64,000 bases of DNA, taken from Roseiconus lacunae. GTDB lineage: Bacteria > Planctomycetota > Planctomycetia > Pirellulales > Pirellulaceae. The first letter of the stretch is position 1. Every line of letters starts with the position of its first letter. The stretch lies in contig NZ_VSZO01000001.1 of the NCBI RefSeq assembly GCF_008312935.1, positions 124,001 to 188,000 of the forward strand, written 5' to 3'. The position numbers and the translations under genes were made by a program. Positions 48,373 to 56,529 of this stretch are shown here, in pieces. Below the pieces are notes generated by a model. The model did not search any database and was not told the DNA's origin. It was given only the letters and a program-made list of their open reading frames with translations.

Positions 48373-49113
48373 CTAGATGCCAACGACGTCGCGCCAGGTC
48401 TGGGCCATCAATTGATGACCTTGTTGGGTCGGATGGACTCCGTCGCGTGCGAGGTCTTGAGGTGCGGTGCCGTCGGCGACGGCCTTGTCGAACATCGTTT
48501 GAAAAGGCACCCAGATCGCACCGGCTTCGGTCGCAACCTGCTTGGCATAGTCGCGGCGAGTGGCAAATTCGGGAAACCAACGATCCTCGTTATCCTTGAC
48601 CGTTCCGCTCATCAAGACGAACGGTTCGCAAATGACAAACGTCGTCTTGGGGAGCGCCTTTCGCGTTCGCTTTAAAAGTGCCGCGAAACCATCTCGATAG
48701 GTTTCTGCGGTGCCGTCATAACGACCGTTCAGGCGATGCCAAATATCGTTAACACCGATCAAGATACTGAGAATCTTCGGTTCGATCGCGATACAATCGT
48801 CTTGCCAACGCTTGTCGAGATCGGGGACTTTGTTGCCCGAGATCCCGCGGTTATGAATTTGCAGGTCCAGATCAGCATAGTCTTTCTGAAGTGACTGGGC
48901 GATAAACTTCGGGTATCCGTTTCCGAGCCCTTCGTTTGCGACGGGCGACTTCTTATTGCGTCCCGCGTCGGTAATCGAATCGCCTTGAAACAAAATGACA
49001 TCACCCTTACTGAGAGACATCTTCTCGGCCGCCGGCAGATGAGAGTTCGATAGGCATCCGATCGCGCCGGCCGATGCGGTCGCGGCGATAAAGGTTCGAC
49101 GTTTCATGTTCAT
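48373..49113 (-). CDS. exported SGNH/GDSL-type hydrolase
   Basis: A 246-residue esterase/lipase-fold enzyme with all four SGNH blocks: FQGDSITDAG (catalytic S46), the Gly in NRGISGNKV, the Asn in LIGVNDIWH, and DGVHPTQQGH with the catalytic Asp-His. Its N-terminus MKRRTFIAATASAGAIG is twin-arginine-like, so it is probably exported. Such enzymes in planctomycetes often remove acetyl or acyl groups from polysaccharides. Two ATGs (49113, 49107) are possible. The oxidoreductase gene upstream on the same strand ends or begins separately; a 66-base gap lies between. Confidence 0.88.
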   Translation of the reverse strand: MNMKRRTFIAATASAGAIGCLSNSHLPAAEKMSLSKGDVILFQGDSITDAGRNKKSPVANEGLGNGYPKFIAQSLQKDYADLDLQIHNRGISGNKVPDLDKRWQDDCIAIEPKILSILIGVNDIWHRLNGRYDGTAETYRDGFAALLKRTRKALPKTTFVICEPFVLMSGTVKDNEDRWFPEFATRRDYAKQVATEAGAIWVPFQTMFDKAVADGTAPQDLARDGVHPTQQGHQLMAQTWRDVVGI

Positions 49114-49179
49114 GGCAAAAATTAGGGACGAATTAACCAGGGTGGGAAGAACGGATCAGTGTCACCAACCGTCGATCGA

Positions 49180-50511
49180 TTACGACAGCCCTTCGACTTC
49201 GAAGCCTTGACGATAGTCACTTCGGAGCAGCTTATTCGCAGCTTCATGGTTGGTGATCGCCATTTGTTCGGCATTCCAAAGCAGTTTTTGATTGGGAAAG
49301 CGGTTGGCTACCACGCCCAGCAATAACGCCTCGGTCAACGGCCCACCGAAGGAGAACGGTGCACTCGCCTTTCCCTTGCCCATGCAGGCATCGACCCATT
49401 GATGATAGTGGCTTTCACCTTCGACTTCTGGACGCTTGTAGTCTTTGAACTTCTCTGTCGGGAACAGGACCGCGTCGGCGATGTGCTGAAGAAGCAGGTG
49501 GCCGTCTTCACCGACAAACAATGAACCCTGTCCGGGCAATTGGGTGCCTTCGGGCAATCCGACTTCGCTAGGCGATGGTGGTGCGAACGAACCGTCGTAC
49601 CATTTCCACTTCATCGTTTCGGTCGTGAAACGCGTTTGTGGAAATTCGTATTCGACAACATTGCGTTCAGGATGCCCGACACCGGTCGGCTGACGACAAT
49701 CGGTTTTCACCCAGTTTGGTGCGGTCAGTTCGAGAGCCGCGTAAGGTGTGTCGAAGATATGGACTCCCATGTCACCGAGCGTTCCGGTGCCAAAGTCAAT
49801 CAGTTTCCGCCATTGGCCAGGGTGGTAAACGCCGGGGACGTACTCTCGATCCGCCGCCGTGCCCAGCCAAAGGTCAAAGTTCAGGTGATCAGGAGCGGCT
49901 GCGGGTTCGGGCAGCGACGGCTTGTCGTAGCCCCAATTCTTATTCGACCACGCGTGGACTTCTTTTACCTTACCGATCACACCGTCTTGAATCATCAGGA
50001 CTGCTTGCCGATAAGCACGGCTGGAATGAATCTGGATCCCCATTTGGGTCACCAAGTTTTTTTCCTCGGCAACTTCGCGTAGCCGCCGCGCTTCAACCAC
50101 TTCGTGGGTTAGCGGCTTTTGGCAATACACAGGCTTGCCGGCATTCATGGCGGCCATCGCGGCGGGGGCATGGGTGTGATCGGGAGTTGAAACGACAACC
50201 CCATCGATCGAATCTCCGAGCGTTGCGATCATCTCGCGATAGTCGGTGAAGGTCTTTGCGTTGGGATGTTTCGCCGCCGCCTCGGCCAATCGCTTTGCGT
50301 CGACGTCACACAACGCAGCGACTTCGACCGAACCGTGCGATGCGATCGAACGTAGGTCGGATCCCCCCATTCCGCCGACGCCGATGTGAGCCGTCCGGAA
50401 TTTTTGCGAAGGAGTGGCTTGCCCATTGGCAGCGGAAGTTGAGAAGCAAGCGAGACCGGCAGCGGCCGATCCGGTTTTCAACACTTGACGACGATTTAGC
50501 GAGTGACTCAT
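49180..50511 (-). CDS. Tat-exported Gfo/Idh/MocA-family oxidoreductase
   Basis: A 443-residue NAD(P)-dependent sugar-type oxidoreductase. A twin-arginine signal (LNRRQVLKTGSAAAGLACFS) precedes the Rossmann domain (AHIGVGGMGGSDL, VAALCDVDAKRLAEAA, GVVVSTPDHTHAPAAMAAMN), the EKP-like motif is CQKPL with the key Lys kept, and a C-terminal alpha/beta domain follows. Planctomycetes have many such exported copies, thought to carry bound cofactor out. Start 50511 is chosen because the Tat signal begins there; the frame is open to 50619. The SGNH hydrolase lies 66 bases downstream on the same strand, so they may be co-transcribed and act on the same glycan. Substrate unknown. Confidence 0.88.
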   Translation of the reverse strand: MSHSLNRRQVLKTGSAAAGLACFSTSAANGQATPSQKFRTAHIGVGGMGGSDLRSIASHGSVEVAALCDVDAKRLAEAAAKHPNAKTFTDYREMIATLGDSIDGVVVSTPDHTHAPAAMAAMNAGKPVYCQKPLTHEVVEARRLREVAEEKNLVTQMGIQIHSSRAYRQAVLMIQDGVIGKVKEVHAWSNKNWGYDKPSLPEPAAAPDHLNFDLWLGTAADREYVPGVYHPGQWRKLIDFGTGTLGDMGVHIFDTPYAALELTAPNWVKTDCRQPTGVGHPERNVVEYEFPQTRFTTETMKWKWYDGSFAPPSPSEVGLPEGTQLPGQGSLFVGEDGHLLLQHIADAVLFPTEKFKDYKRPEVEGESHYHQWVDACMGKGKASAPFSFGGPLTEALLLGVVANRFPNQKLLWNAEQMAITNHEAANKLLRSDYRQGFEVEGLS

Positions 50512-50735
50512 GGCTCGATCCGTAAAAGGAAAAACTCGATCAGCAAAAAGCATAATCGAATTTCCAGAGCCTTGTGGTCGGATGATGAAAACGTGCCGCG
50601 ATGAGCAACGTCGGCGCAAGTCTTGGACCTTCAGTCATGTTGAATGGCCCGCTCCCGCCCCGCGGCGATTCCTCTGGGAACGCCTATCGGTCGACCGTCA
50701 ACGCTTGGACAAGCGACGACACTCACTCGAACGTG

Positions 50736-52376
50736 CTAGCGGAGCATCCCTTCATAGGTTGCTTGCAGGTATGGCAGAGGGTAGAAGCAGAAAGAATGTT
50801 CGCGACTGCAAAACAGCGCCGCATCTTTTTCACGTCGACTCAGGCGCGAACGTTCCTGCGTAAGTTGTTGCCGAAGCACGTGAAGCGATTCACCGAGCTG
50901 CCGATTGATCGCAGTGATTTCACGATGCCACTGAAGCCGTTGACCGTGAGGTGGAATGTCATCGAGCAATTGCCGTTTGCGTGTGATCCACTGCTCGAGC
51001 TCTGGCTCCGGCGAATCGGCTTGGTCACGAAAGGACTCGCCATGGAAATCGAGGTCGCGCAGCTGACGGTCAACTTCGATTTGTCGTTGCTGAATCAGTT
51101 GCGGGGCAAACGATTCGTGTCCGGGCAACATCACGGTGGCCGATAGCACCATCATCTGTGGCGTCGGACAATCCCAATACCGTTGACTGATCAGATCGCC
51201 GAGCTGGTCATACTTTCCGCCACCGATGCCGTGTAGAAAGAGATCACTAAGGACCAAACGGGCATACATCGTCGTCACTAACGCGCGGCTACGCAGCTTG
51301 AATTCTGGACTCTGTAACGCATGCAAAGCCTCGTAAGCCGACTCCGAATTCGCGTTTGCGATCTTGCGAGTCCGGTTCTGTCGGTCACCAATTTCGATCG
51401 CACTGCCACCATCGCAGTAACGAACCCAAACGGCTTGACGCTTTGCCGATCGGTTGCCGTAGAGCCAAAAGGGCGCCTCGAACCAATCGCCATCGCGAGC
51501 CAGGTTGGGAACCGGATGCGCGTTGCTGCGGATGCCATGGATCTGCCGATAAAGATCAGCGGAATCGTTGTAGCACGCATGGAACCGCGGCAAGTCACAC
51601 AAAACCTGCATCGCAAAGTTGGCGAACGATTCGGTGCGACAGACAACGCTTTGTGGGACCTCAAGTGTCGAGAGTCCGAGGTCATGTTCGAGTGCATGCC
51701 GAGCCTGTGCGAGCGCACAACCGGCAAAGCCGCACCGACGAATTGCTTCGCGGGCGTGGTGCCAGAGTTGATCGACGAGCGGGTCGGCGACGATTGATTG
51801 GACCGAGTCCCGAACACGAGCGTCAAAGCTGTCAAACAACTCGCGATGTTCGATCAGGGACTGTTCATAAGGAACTCCGCCGCTGTGCTGGTCGAAGGCG
51901 ACGCTGGTGCTTTGGACTTGGCCCGTTGATCGGTTCAGTTGCGGAACACGGATCGCACTAGAGTGGGCAACATCGCTATCGACGACAAGATTGACCGCCG
52001 TCGCGGCCGATAACTTGGCGACTCGATCGAGCGCAAAGTTTTTGAACCAAACCCCCGGATGAAACAGCGTCGGCTGGTGACCTGCCATGACGATCGAATC
52101 ACTTGACAAATCCGTCGTATCGACATCGCGATAGGCACGGGTGTATTTCAACGAATCACGCAGCAACGTTTCTCGCGCCGGTCGACGCAACTGTTGCAGC
52201 GACGAAGGCAGGCTACCCAATGCCTGTTGGTTGTCGCGCAGCATCGATTCAGCGTTTGCCAACGACGGCTCGATCAGACTTTCACCATGTTGCCTCGGGG
52301 CGCGATAGGGTTTAAACCGCGACTTGGACACGTCATCGTTTCGCCGCAGCGAAGTGGTCACCTTCAAATCGGCCAT
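50736..52376 (-). CDS. conserved protein of unknown function, BshC-like
   Basis: A 546-residue cytoplasmic protein with no signal peptide or membrane span. The N-terminal third carries AGHQPTLFHPGVWFKNF followed by NLVVDSDVAHSSAIRVPQ, which recalls the Gx-Q-Q and P...D.D pattern of bacillithiol synthase BshC, and the long helical C-terminus also fits, but the overall match is weak and I do not claim the function. Its ATG (52376) lies 6 bases after the glycosyltransferase stop; two TTG codons between are alternative starts. The pairing with a GT2 enzyme suggests a common pathway. Could also be an uncharacterised planctomycete family. Confidence 0.55.
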   Translation of the reverse strand: MADLKVTTSLRRNDDVSKSRFKPYRAPRQHGESLIEPSLANAESMLRDNQQALGSLPSSLQQLRRPARETLLRDSLKYTRAYRDVDTTDLSSDSIVMAGHQPTLFHPGVWFKNFALDRVAKLSAATAVNLVVDSDVAHSSAIRVPQLNRSTGQVQSTSVAFDQHSGGVPYEQSLIEHRELFDSFDARVRDSVQSIVADPLVDQLWHHAREAIRRCGFAGCALAQARHALEHDLGLSTLEVPQSVVCRTESFANFAMQVLCDLPRFHACYNDSADLYRQIHGIRSNAHPVPNLARDGDWFEAPFWLYGNRSAKRQAVWVRYCDGGSAIEIGDRQNRTRKIANANSESAYEALHALQSPEFKLRSRALVTTMYARLVLSDLFLHGIGGGKYDQLGDLISQRYWDCPTPQMMVLSATVMLPGHESFAPQLIQQRQIEVDRQLRDLDFHGESFRDQADSPEPELEQWITRKRQLLDDIPPHGQRLQWHREITAINRQLGESLHVLRQQLTQERSRLSRREKDAALFCSREHSFCFYPLPYLQATYEGMLR

Positions 52377-52382
52377 CAACAA

Positions 52383-53159
52383 TTATCTCGGCTGATCTGG
52401 GCAAACGGGTTCGCCACTGATCGCATGGAAGACCTGTTGTCCGTTGGCGTGCAGTCGGTGGATCTCGCTTTCGATCACCCGGTTGTAGTAATCCAGTCGG
52501 GTCTGTGCGTGATCGAGTGAACCACCAAACGAACGAGCCAAGTCGAGATAGATCAATGGGACCGCCATCTCCACGACTCGCAAACCGGCGGCGGCGGCTT
52601 GGACCCACAGTTGTAGCGGCATCGCGTAACCGGTATCTGTGATTTCGAATTGGCGAAGTGCTTCGGCACGATACGCTTTAAAACCACAGAAAGAATCTGT
52701 TAATTGCAGCCCCAGACGCCGATTCAAATCGGCCGTGATGCGGCGATTGATCAGCAGTCGCTCTTCCGGTGGGGCATCATCACCTTCAAAGTGGTGCAGG
52801 TAGCGACTTCCCGAAACGATGTCGGCCGAACGGGCCATGTCGATAAAGGCGGGAATCCGTTTGGGCTGGTGTTGGCCGTCACAATCGAGCGTGACGACAC
52901 CGTCGAACGATTGCCCCAGCGTGTAATCAAAGGCCGTTTTCAGAGCCGCGCCGTAGCCTTGGTTTGTTTGATGCCGGATCACGACCACGTCGTTGCGACC
53001 ACTGAGTTTTTCAGCCGTTCCGTCTGTTGAACCGTCATCGACAACCAAAACATGATCGGCGAATTTGACGACCCGGTCCAGTATCTCGTCCACGTAGTCA
53101 ACTTCGTTGAACACAGGCAGGGCGGCCAGCCAGTTTTCGTTGTTGTCTGATCGTTTCAT
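52383..53159 (-). CDS. family-2 glycosyltransferase (DPM1/polyprenyl-phosphate type)
   Basis: A 258-residue GT-A enzyme: AALPVFNEVDYVDEIL, LVVDDGSTDGTAEKL, a Gly-rich turn NQGYGAALKTA, and the metal-binding D-x-D in VTLDCDGQHQPKRIP. The acceptor-side sequence FCGFKAYRAEALRQF matches dolichyl/polyprenyl-phosphate mannosyl- or glucosyltransferase-like members. No C-terminal membrane segment is present, so it is a soluble, membrane-associated type. ATG 53159 is used; a GTG 15 bases upstream is an alternative. It is translated just ahead of the BshC-like protein (6-base gap) and its sugar donor and acceptor are unknown. Confidence 0.85.
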   Translation of the reverse strand: MKRSDNNENWLAALPVFNEVDYVDEILDRVVKFADHVLVVDDGSTDGTAEKLSGRNDVVVIRHQTNQGYGAALKTAFDYTLGQSFDGVVTLDCDGQHQPKRIPAFIDMARSADIVSGSRYLHHFEGDDAPPEERLLINRRITADLNRRLGLQLTDSFCGFKAYRAEALRQFEITDTGYAMPLQLWVQAAAAGLRVVEMAVPLIYLDLARSFGGSLDHAQTRLDYYNRVIESEIHRLHANGQQVFHAISGEPVCPDQPR

Positions 53160-53616
53160 TTGGTTATTTATCACTCAATTGCTTTGAACCGGAAGACTTC
53201 AGCAAACGCGTTGCCGTCAGCGAAAACGATGATTCGGAAACACAAACTTGCTGGTACAGGCCAAAATACACGGCGTCGGGAAGCCATTTGTTCGGGATAC
53301 CGCAGTGATGGCGTCCATCTTACACATCGGAACCGTGTATTTTTGCCTGAGAACCGCTACGGCAAACGCCGTGCCGACGTTTTTGTGCCGAATCGGCAGT
53401 TCGAGGGACCATCCGGTTACTTTAAAGGACGATCAAGTTGATGTCGCGTCCCCGCCGAAGGAGCGCCGCGTCTGGGAAATCAGAAAAGACGGCAGGCGAT
53501 AGGACGACAGACCGCAGGCGGCGGACGCATAGTCCGACGAGAAAAGCGTTCAATCGCCGGTGAGTAGCGAGCGAGCTTGGAATCGCCGCGCGACGACAAC
53601 GGGGGGCGTGCACCTG
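53160..53616. other. intergenic region, nothing recognised
   Basis: 457 bases between the gdhA stop and the GT2 start, both minus-strand. Overlapping open frames show no domain. Probable promoter for the GT2/BshC-like pair and terminator of gdhA; no clear element was seen. Confidence 0.4.
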
Positions 53617-54963
53617 TTAGACGACACCGTAAGCGAGCATAGCGTCGGCGACCTTTTTGAAGCCAGCGATGTTGGCTCCGTCGACATAATTGACGCGTCC
53701 TTGTTGATGGCCGTACTCGACGCATCGAGCGTGAATGTTGGCGATGATCGAACGCAAACGCTCATCGACTTCTTCACGCGACCAGCTAATCCGCATCGCG
53801 TTTTGACTCTGCTCGAGTCCACTGACGGCCACGCCACCGGCGTTGGACGCTTTGCCCGGGGCATGCAAGACCTTGTGATCGGCGAGGACTTTGGCGGCAT
53901 CGGCGGTCAGTGGCATATTGGCTCCTTCGCAGACCGCCAGGCACCCCGACCTGGCGAGTTCGATCGCGTCACTGGCATCCATTTCGTTTTGCGTGGCGCA
54001 CGGCAACGCCACGTCACAGTCGACACCCCAAGGGCGCGCTTTAGGATAGAATTTAACTGACCCAAATTCATCGGCGAGTTCCGAGATCCTCCCGCGGCGA
54101 TTCTCTTTGAGTTCTTTGACGAAATGCAGTTGCTGCTCGGTCAATCCATCGGTGACGTGAACAAAGCCACTGGAGTCGCTGAGCGTGACGACTTTGGTAC
54201 CTTTTTCGATCGCTTTCTCGGCCGCGTACAGGGCAACGTTTCCGCTGCCGCTGATGACGACTTTTTTCCCGGCGATTTCTTCTCCGTGCTGAGCCAGCAT
54301 GTGTTCGCAGAAATAAACGCAGCCATAACCTGTCGCTTCGGTCCGTACGGCGCTACCACCAAACGAAAGGCCTTTGCCGGTCAACACACCACTCCAACGA
54401 TTCTCAAGACGCATGTATTGGCCAAACAAGTAGCTGATTTCACGCCCGCCGACGCCGATGTCGCCAGCCGGAACGTCGACGTCTTCACCGATGTGGCGAT
54501 GCAACTCGGTCATCATCGATTGGCAAAATCGCATGACCTCGCGTTCGCTCTTGCCTTTGGGATTAAAGTTGGATCCGCCTTTGGCGCCACCCATCGGTAG
54601 CCCCGTCAAGCTGTTCTTAAAGATCTGCTCAAAACCGAGAAATTTGAGAATGCTTTGCGTGACCGAGGGATGAAAACGCAAGCCGCCTTTGTACGGACCG
54701 AGAGAGTGATTGAATTGAACCCGCCAGGCGCGGTTGGCTCGAACGTCCCCTTCATCGGTCTCCCAGCAAACACGGAACGTCACGATGCGGTCGGGCTCGG
54801 TGACACGTTCGAGAATCTGAGCTTTGCGATAAGCCTCGTGATCCATGTACCACGGCAACACAGACGTCGCGACTTCTTCGACCGCTTGATGAAACTCTTC
54901 TTCATGGGGGTTGCGTTTTTTGAGCCCCGACATGAATTGTTCAAGTTCTTGTTCGATGGACAT
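53617..54963 (-). CDS. gdhA: NADP-type glutamate dehydrogenase
   Basis: A 448-residue hexameric-type glutamate dehydrogenase (the ~450-residue class usual for NADP-dependent bacterial enzymes), interconverting 2-oxoglutarate plus ammonia and glutamate. Seen: GPYKGGLRFHPSV, the substrate site LPMGGAKGGSNFNPKGKS with its Lys, the catalytic-Asp motif PAGDIGVGGREI, and the dinucleotide fold VVISGSGNVALYAAEKA. Start 54963 (MSIEQELEQFMSG) agrees with the family and has GAGG upstream; the frame is open to 55056. It stands alone on the minus strand. Use in ammonia assimilation is the family role. Confidence 0.95.
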   Translation of the reverse strand: MSIEQELEQFMSGLKKRNPHEEEFHQAVEEVATSVLPWYMDHEAYRKAQILERVTEPDRIVTFRVCWETDEGDVRANRAWRVQFNHSLGPYKGGLRFHPSVTQSILKFLGFEQIFKNSLTGLPMGGAKGGSNFNPKGKSEREVMRFCQSMMTELHRHIGEDVDVPAGDIGVGGREISYLFGQYMRLENRWSGVLTGKGLSFGGSAVRTEATGYGCVYFCEHMLAQHGEEIAGKKVVISGSGNVALYAAEKAIEKGTKVVTLSDSSGFVHVTDGLTEQQLHFVKELKENRRGRISELADEFGSVKFYPKARPWGVDCDVALPCATQNEMDASDAIELARSGCLAVCEGANMPLTADAAKVLADHKVLHAPGKASNAGGVAVSGLEQSQNAMRISWSREEVDERLRSIIANIHARCVEYGHQQGRVNYVDGANIAGFKKVADAMLAYGVV

Positions 54964-55200
54964 CGGGGCCTCGTCTTTTGCTCTGCGCGTGGTCTGCCCA
55001 TGGATTTCAATCACCACGACTCGGGCGGAGTCATGGTGTCGGCGTTGTTTCGGCAACGATGTCGGAACGCACAGAACGCGCGATAAGGATCCTGGCAGGT
55101 GAATTTTAAGTCGTAATCCACGCCCATGAGAAGTCGTCTTGCGGGGTTGAGGGAGGTTCCCAATCGCCGCTCATAGGTGGAACTCGCATGCTTAGCGTCG

Positions 55201-56409
55201 TTAGCGGATCGGACGCACCTTGGTCCCGTCGGTCAACGTGTCGGGCGGATGCTCGATGACGACGTCTTGCTCTTCAAGGCCGCTCGATATTTCAGTGAAC
55301 ATGCCGTTTGTCTTGCCGACTTCGACCAGTTGCTTGGTCGCAATGCCATTGAGCACTTTGAACACCATCCATTGGTCTTGTTCGGTAAACAGGGCTGCCG
55401 ACGAAAGGATCAGCCCTTGTGGGGCCGACTGATCGATCACAATGCGAGCTTCGACTCGGAAGCCGTCGCCCAGCGTCTGGCGTACTTCCCATGGATCATC
55501 AAAGTCGATGAGCACGTTGACTCGTTTCTCTTCGACACCAAGCGCGGAGACTTTCAGGAATGCGGCAGGTTCGACCAATCGCACGGTTCCGCGTAACGTT
55601 TGGTCGCCGCCCCAATGTTCGATGTAAACCGAGTTGCCGGGCCGCACACGAACGGCATCGATCGACAGCACATCGATTTTAAGTTCCATGTCTTTGGGGT
55701 CGCCGACTTCCATCAATGACTCTCCCGCACTAACAACGGTGGAGTTCTCTAGAAACACGTTGAGGACGCGCCCGTTGATCGGCGACAGGACACGGAACGC
55801 GGTTTCGTCAGGCAGATCGCCGTCGTCGGACGCGGTGTACTGTAACGCCGCCTCGGCTTGATCAACTTCGTAGGTTGCAACGCGGGCCGCAAATTCGGCT
55901 GAACGTCGTTCCGCAACTGCGATACGGTGTCGTGATTGGACTTGGTCATAGTCCGCGTCGGAGAGGGCGTTTTTTGCACGCAGACGATCGGCGCGTTTCA
56001 AATCTTGCTCGGCCAACTGCAACGTCTCATTCGCTCGGACGACGGCCGCATCCGCCTGCTGCATCGCGGCTTGGGCGGCCCGAACCCGGGCCTCTGCTTC
56101 GGCGCGTGAGCGAACATCCAAAAGCGCAGGATCGACCGGTTTAATCTGCGCCAATTCTGTTTCTCCCTGGGTCACTTCGTCACCGGGATCCAGGACGACT
56201 CGCAACAATTTTCCGGTCACCGGTGCGGACACCGTGTACTTTTCGCGAATGCGTGTCTCTCCGTCATCATCGACGGTGATTTCAAGTTGATCGCGAACCG
56301 GCGAAACGTAGTCCACCGCAATCGGCGGGGGACGAAAACCGAAGTACAACGCGAACGCGCCGGCGATGATCATTGATCCCCAAAGCAGGAATCGTTTGGG
56401 TCGTTTCAT
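55201..56409 (-). CDS. HlyD/MacA-type membrane-fusion protein
   Basis: A 402-residue periplasmic adaptor. One N-terminal membrane anchor (LLWGSMIIAGAFALYFGF), a biotinyl/lipoyl-like half motif (SAPVTGKLLRVVLDPGDEV), a coiled-coil hairpin of ~110 residues rich in Ala, Gln and Arg (~85-195), the second lipoyl half (VLSPINGRVLNVFLEN) and beta-barrel domains to the end. It would link the ABC permease encoded upstream to the outer membrane or substrate. It is the last gene of a three-gene minus-strand unit, 120 bases after the permease. No outer-membrane TolC-like gene is visible. Confidence 0.88.
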   Translation of the reverse strand: MKRPKRFLLWGSMIIAGAFALYFGFRPPPIAVDYVSPVRDQLEITVDDDGETRIREKYTVSAPVTGKLLRVVLDPGDEVTQGETELAQIKPVDPALLDVRSRAEAEARVRAAQAAMQQADAAVVRANETLQLAEQDLKRADRLRAKNALSDADYDQVQSRHRIAVAERRSAEFAARVATYEVDQAEAALQYTASDDGDLPDETAFRVLSPINGRVLNVFLENSTVVSAGESLMEVGDPKDMELKIDVLSIDAVRVRPGNSVYIEHWGGDQTLRGTVRLVEPAAFLKVSALGVEEKRVNVLIDFDDPWEVRQTLGDGFRVEARIVIDQSAPQGLILSSAALFTEQDQWMVFKVLNGIATKQLVEVGKTNGMFTEISSGLEEQDVVIEHPPDTLTDGTKVRPIR

Positions 56410-56529
56410 GAGATTTGTCGAGGGGGTTCAATCGGGTGAGATGCGGCAGGACGATCGTACTGGGACGCACTCTTTCTAAGTCGTTTCGCTTGATCACGGT
56501 GACACAAGGGTCATGGATTTCCTGACGCA

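Noticed and set aside
50510-51146. Plus-strand frames antisense to the BshC-like gene
   Set aside because: The minus-strand frame covers 546 codons with sensible composition; these are shadows.
53160-53502. Two overlapping plus-strand frames as genes
   Set aside because: Arg/Lys-rich, no domain, no ribosome site; antisense noise.
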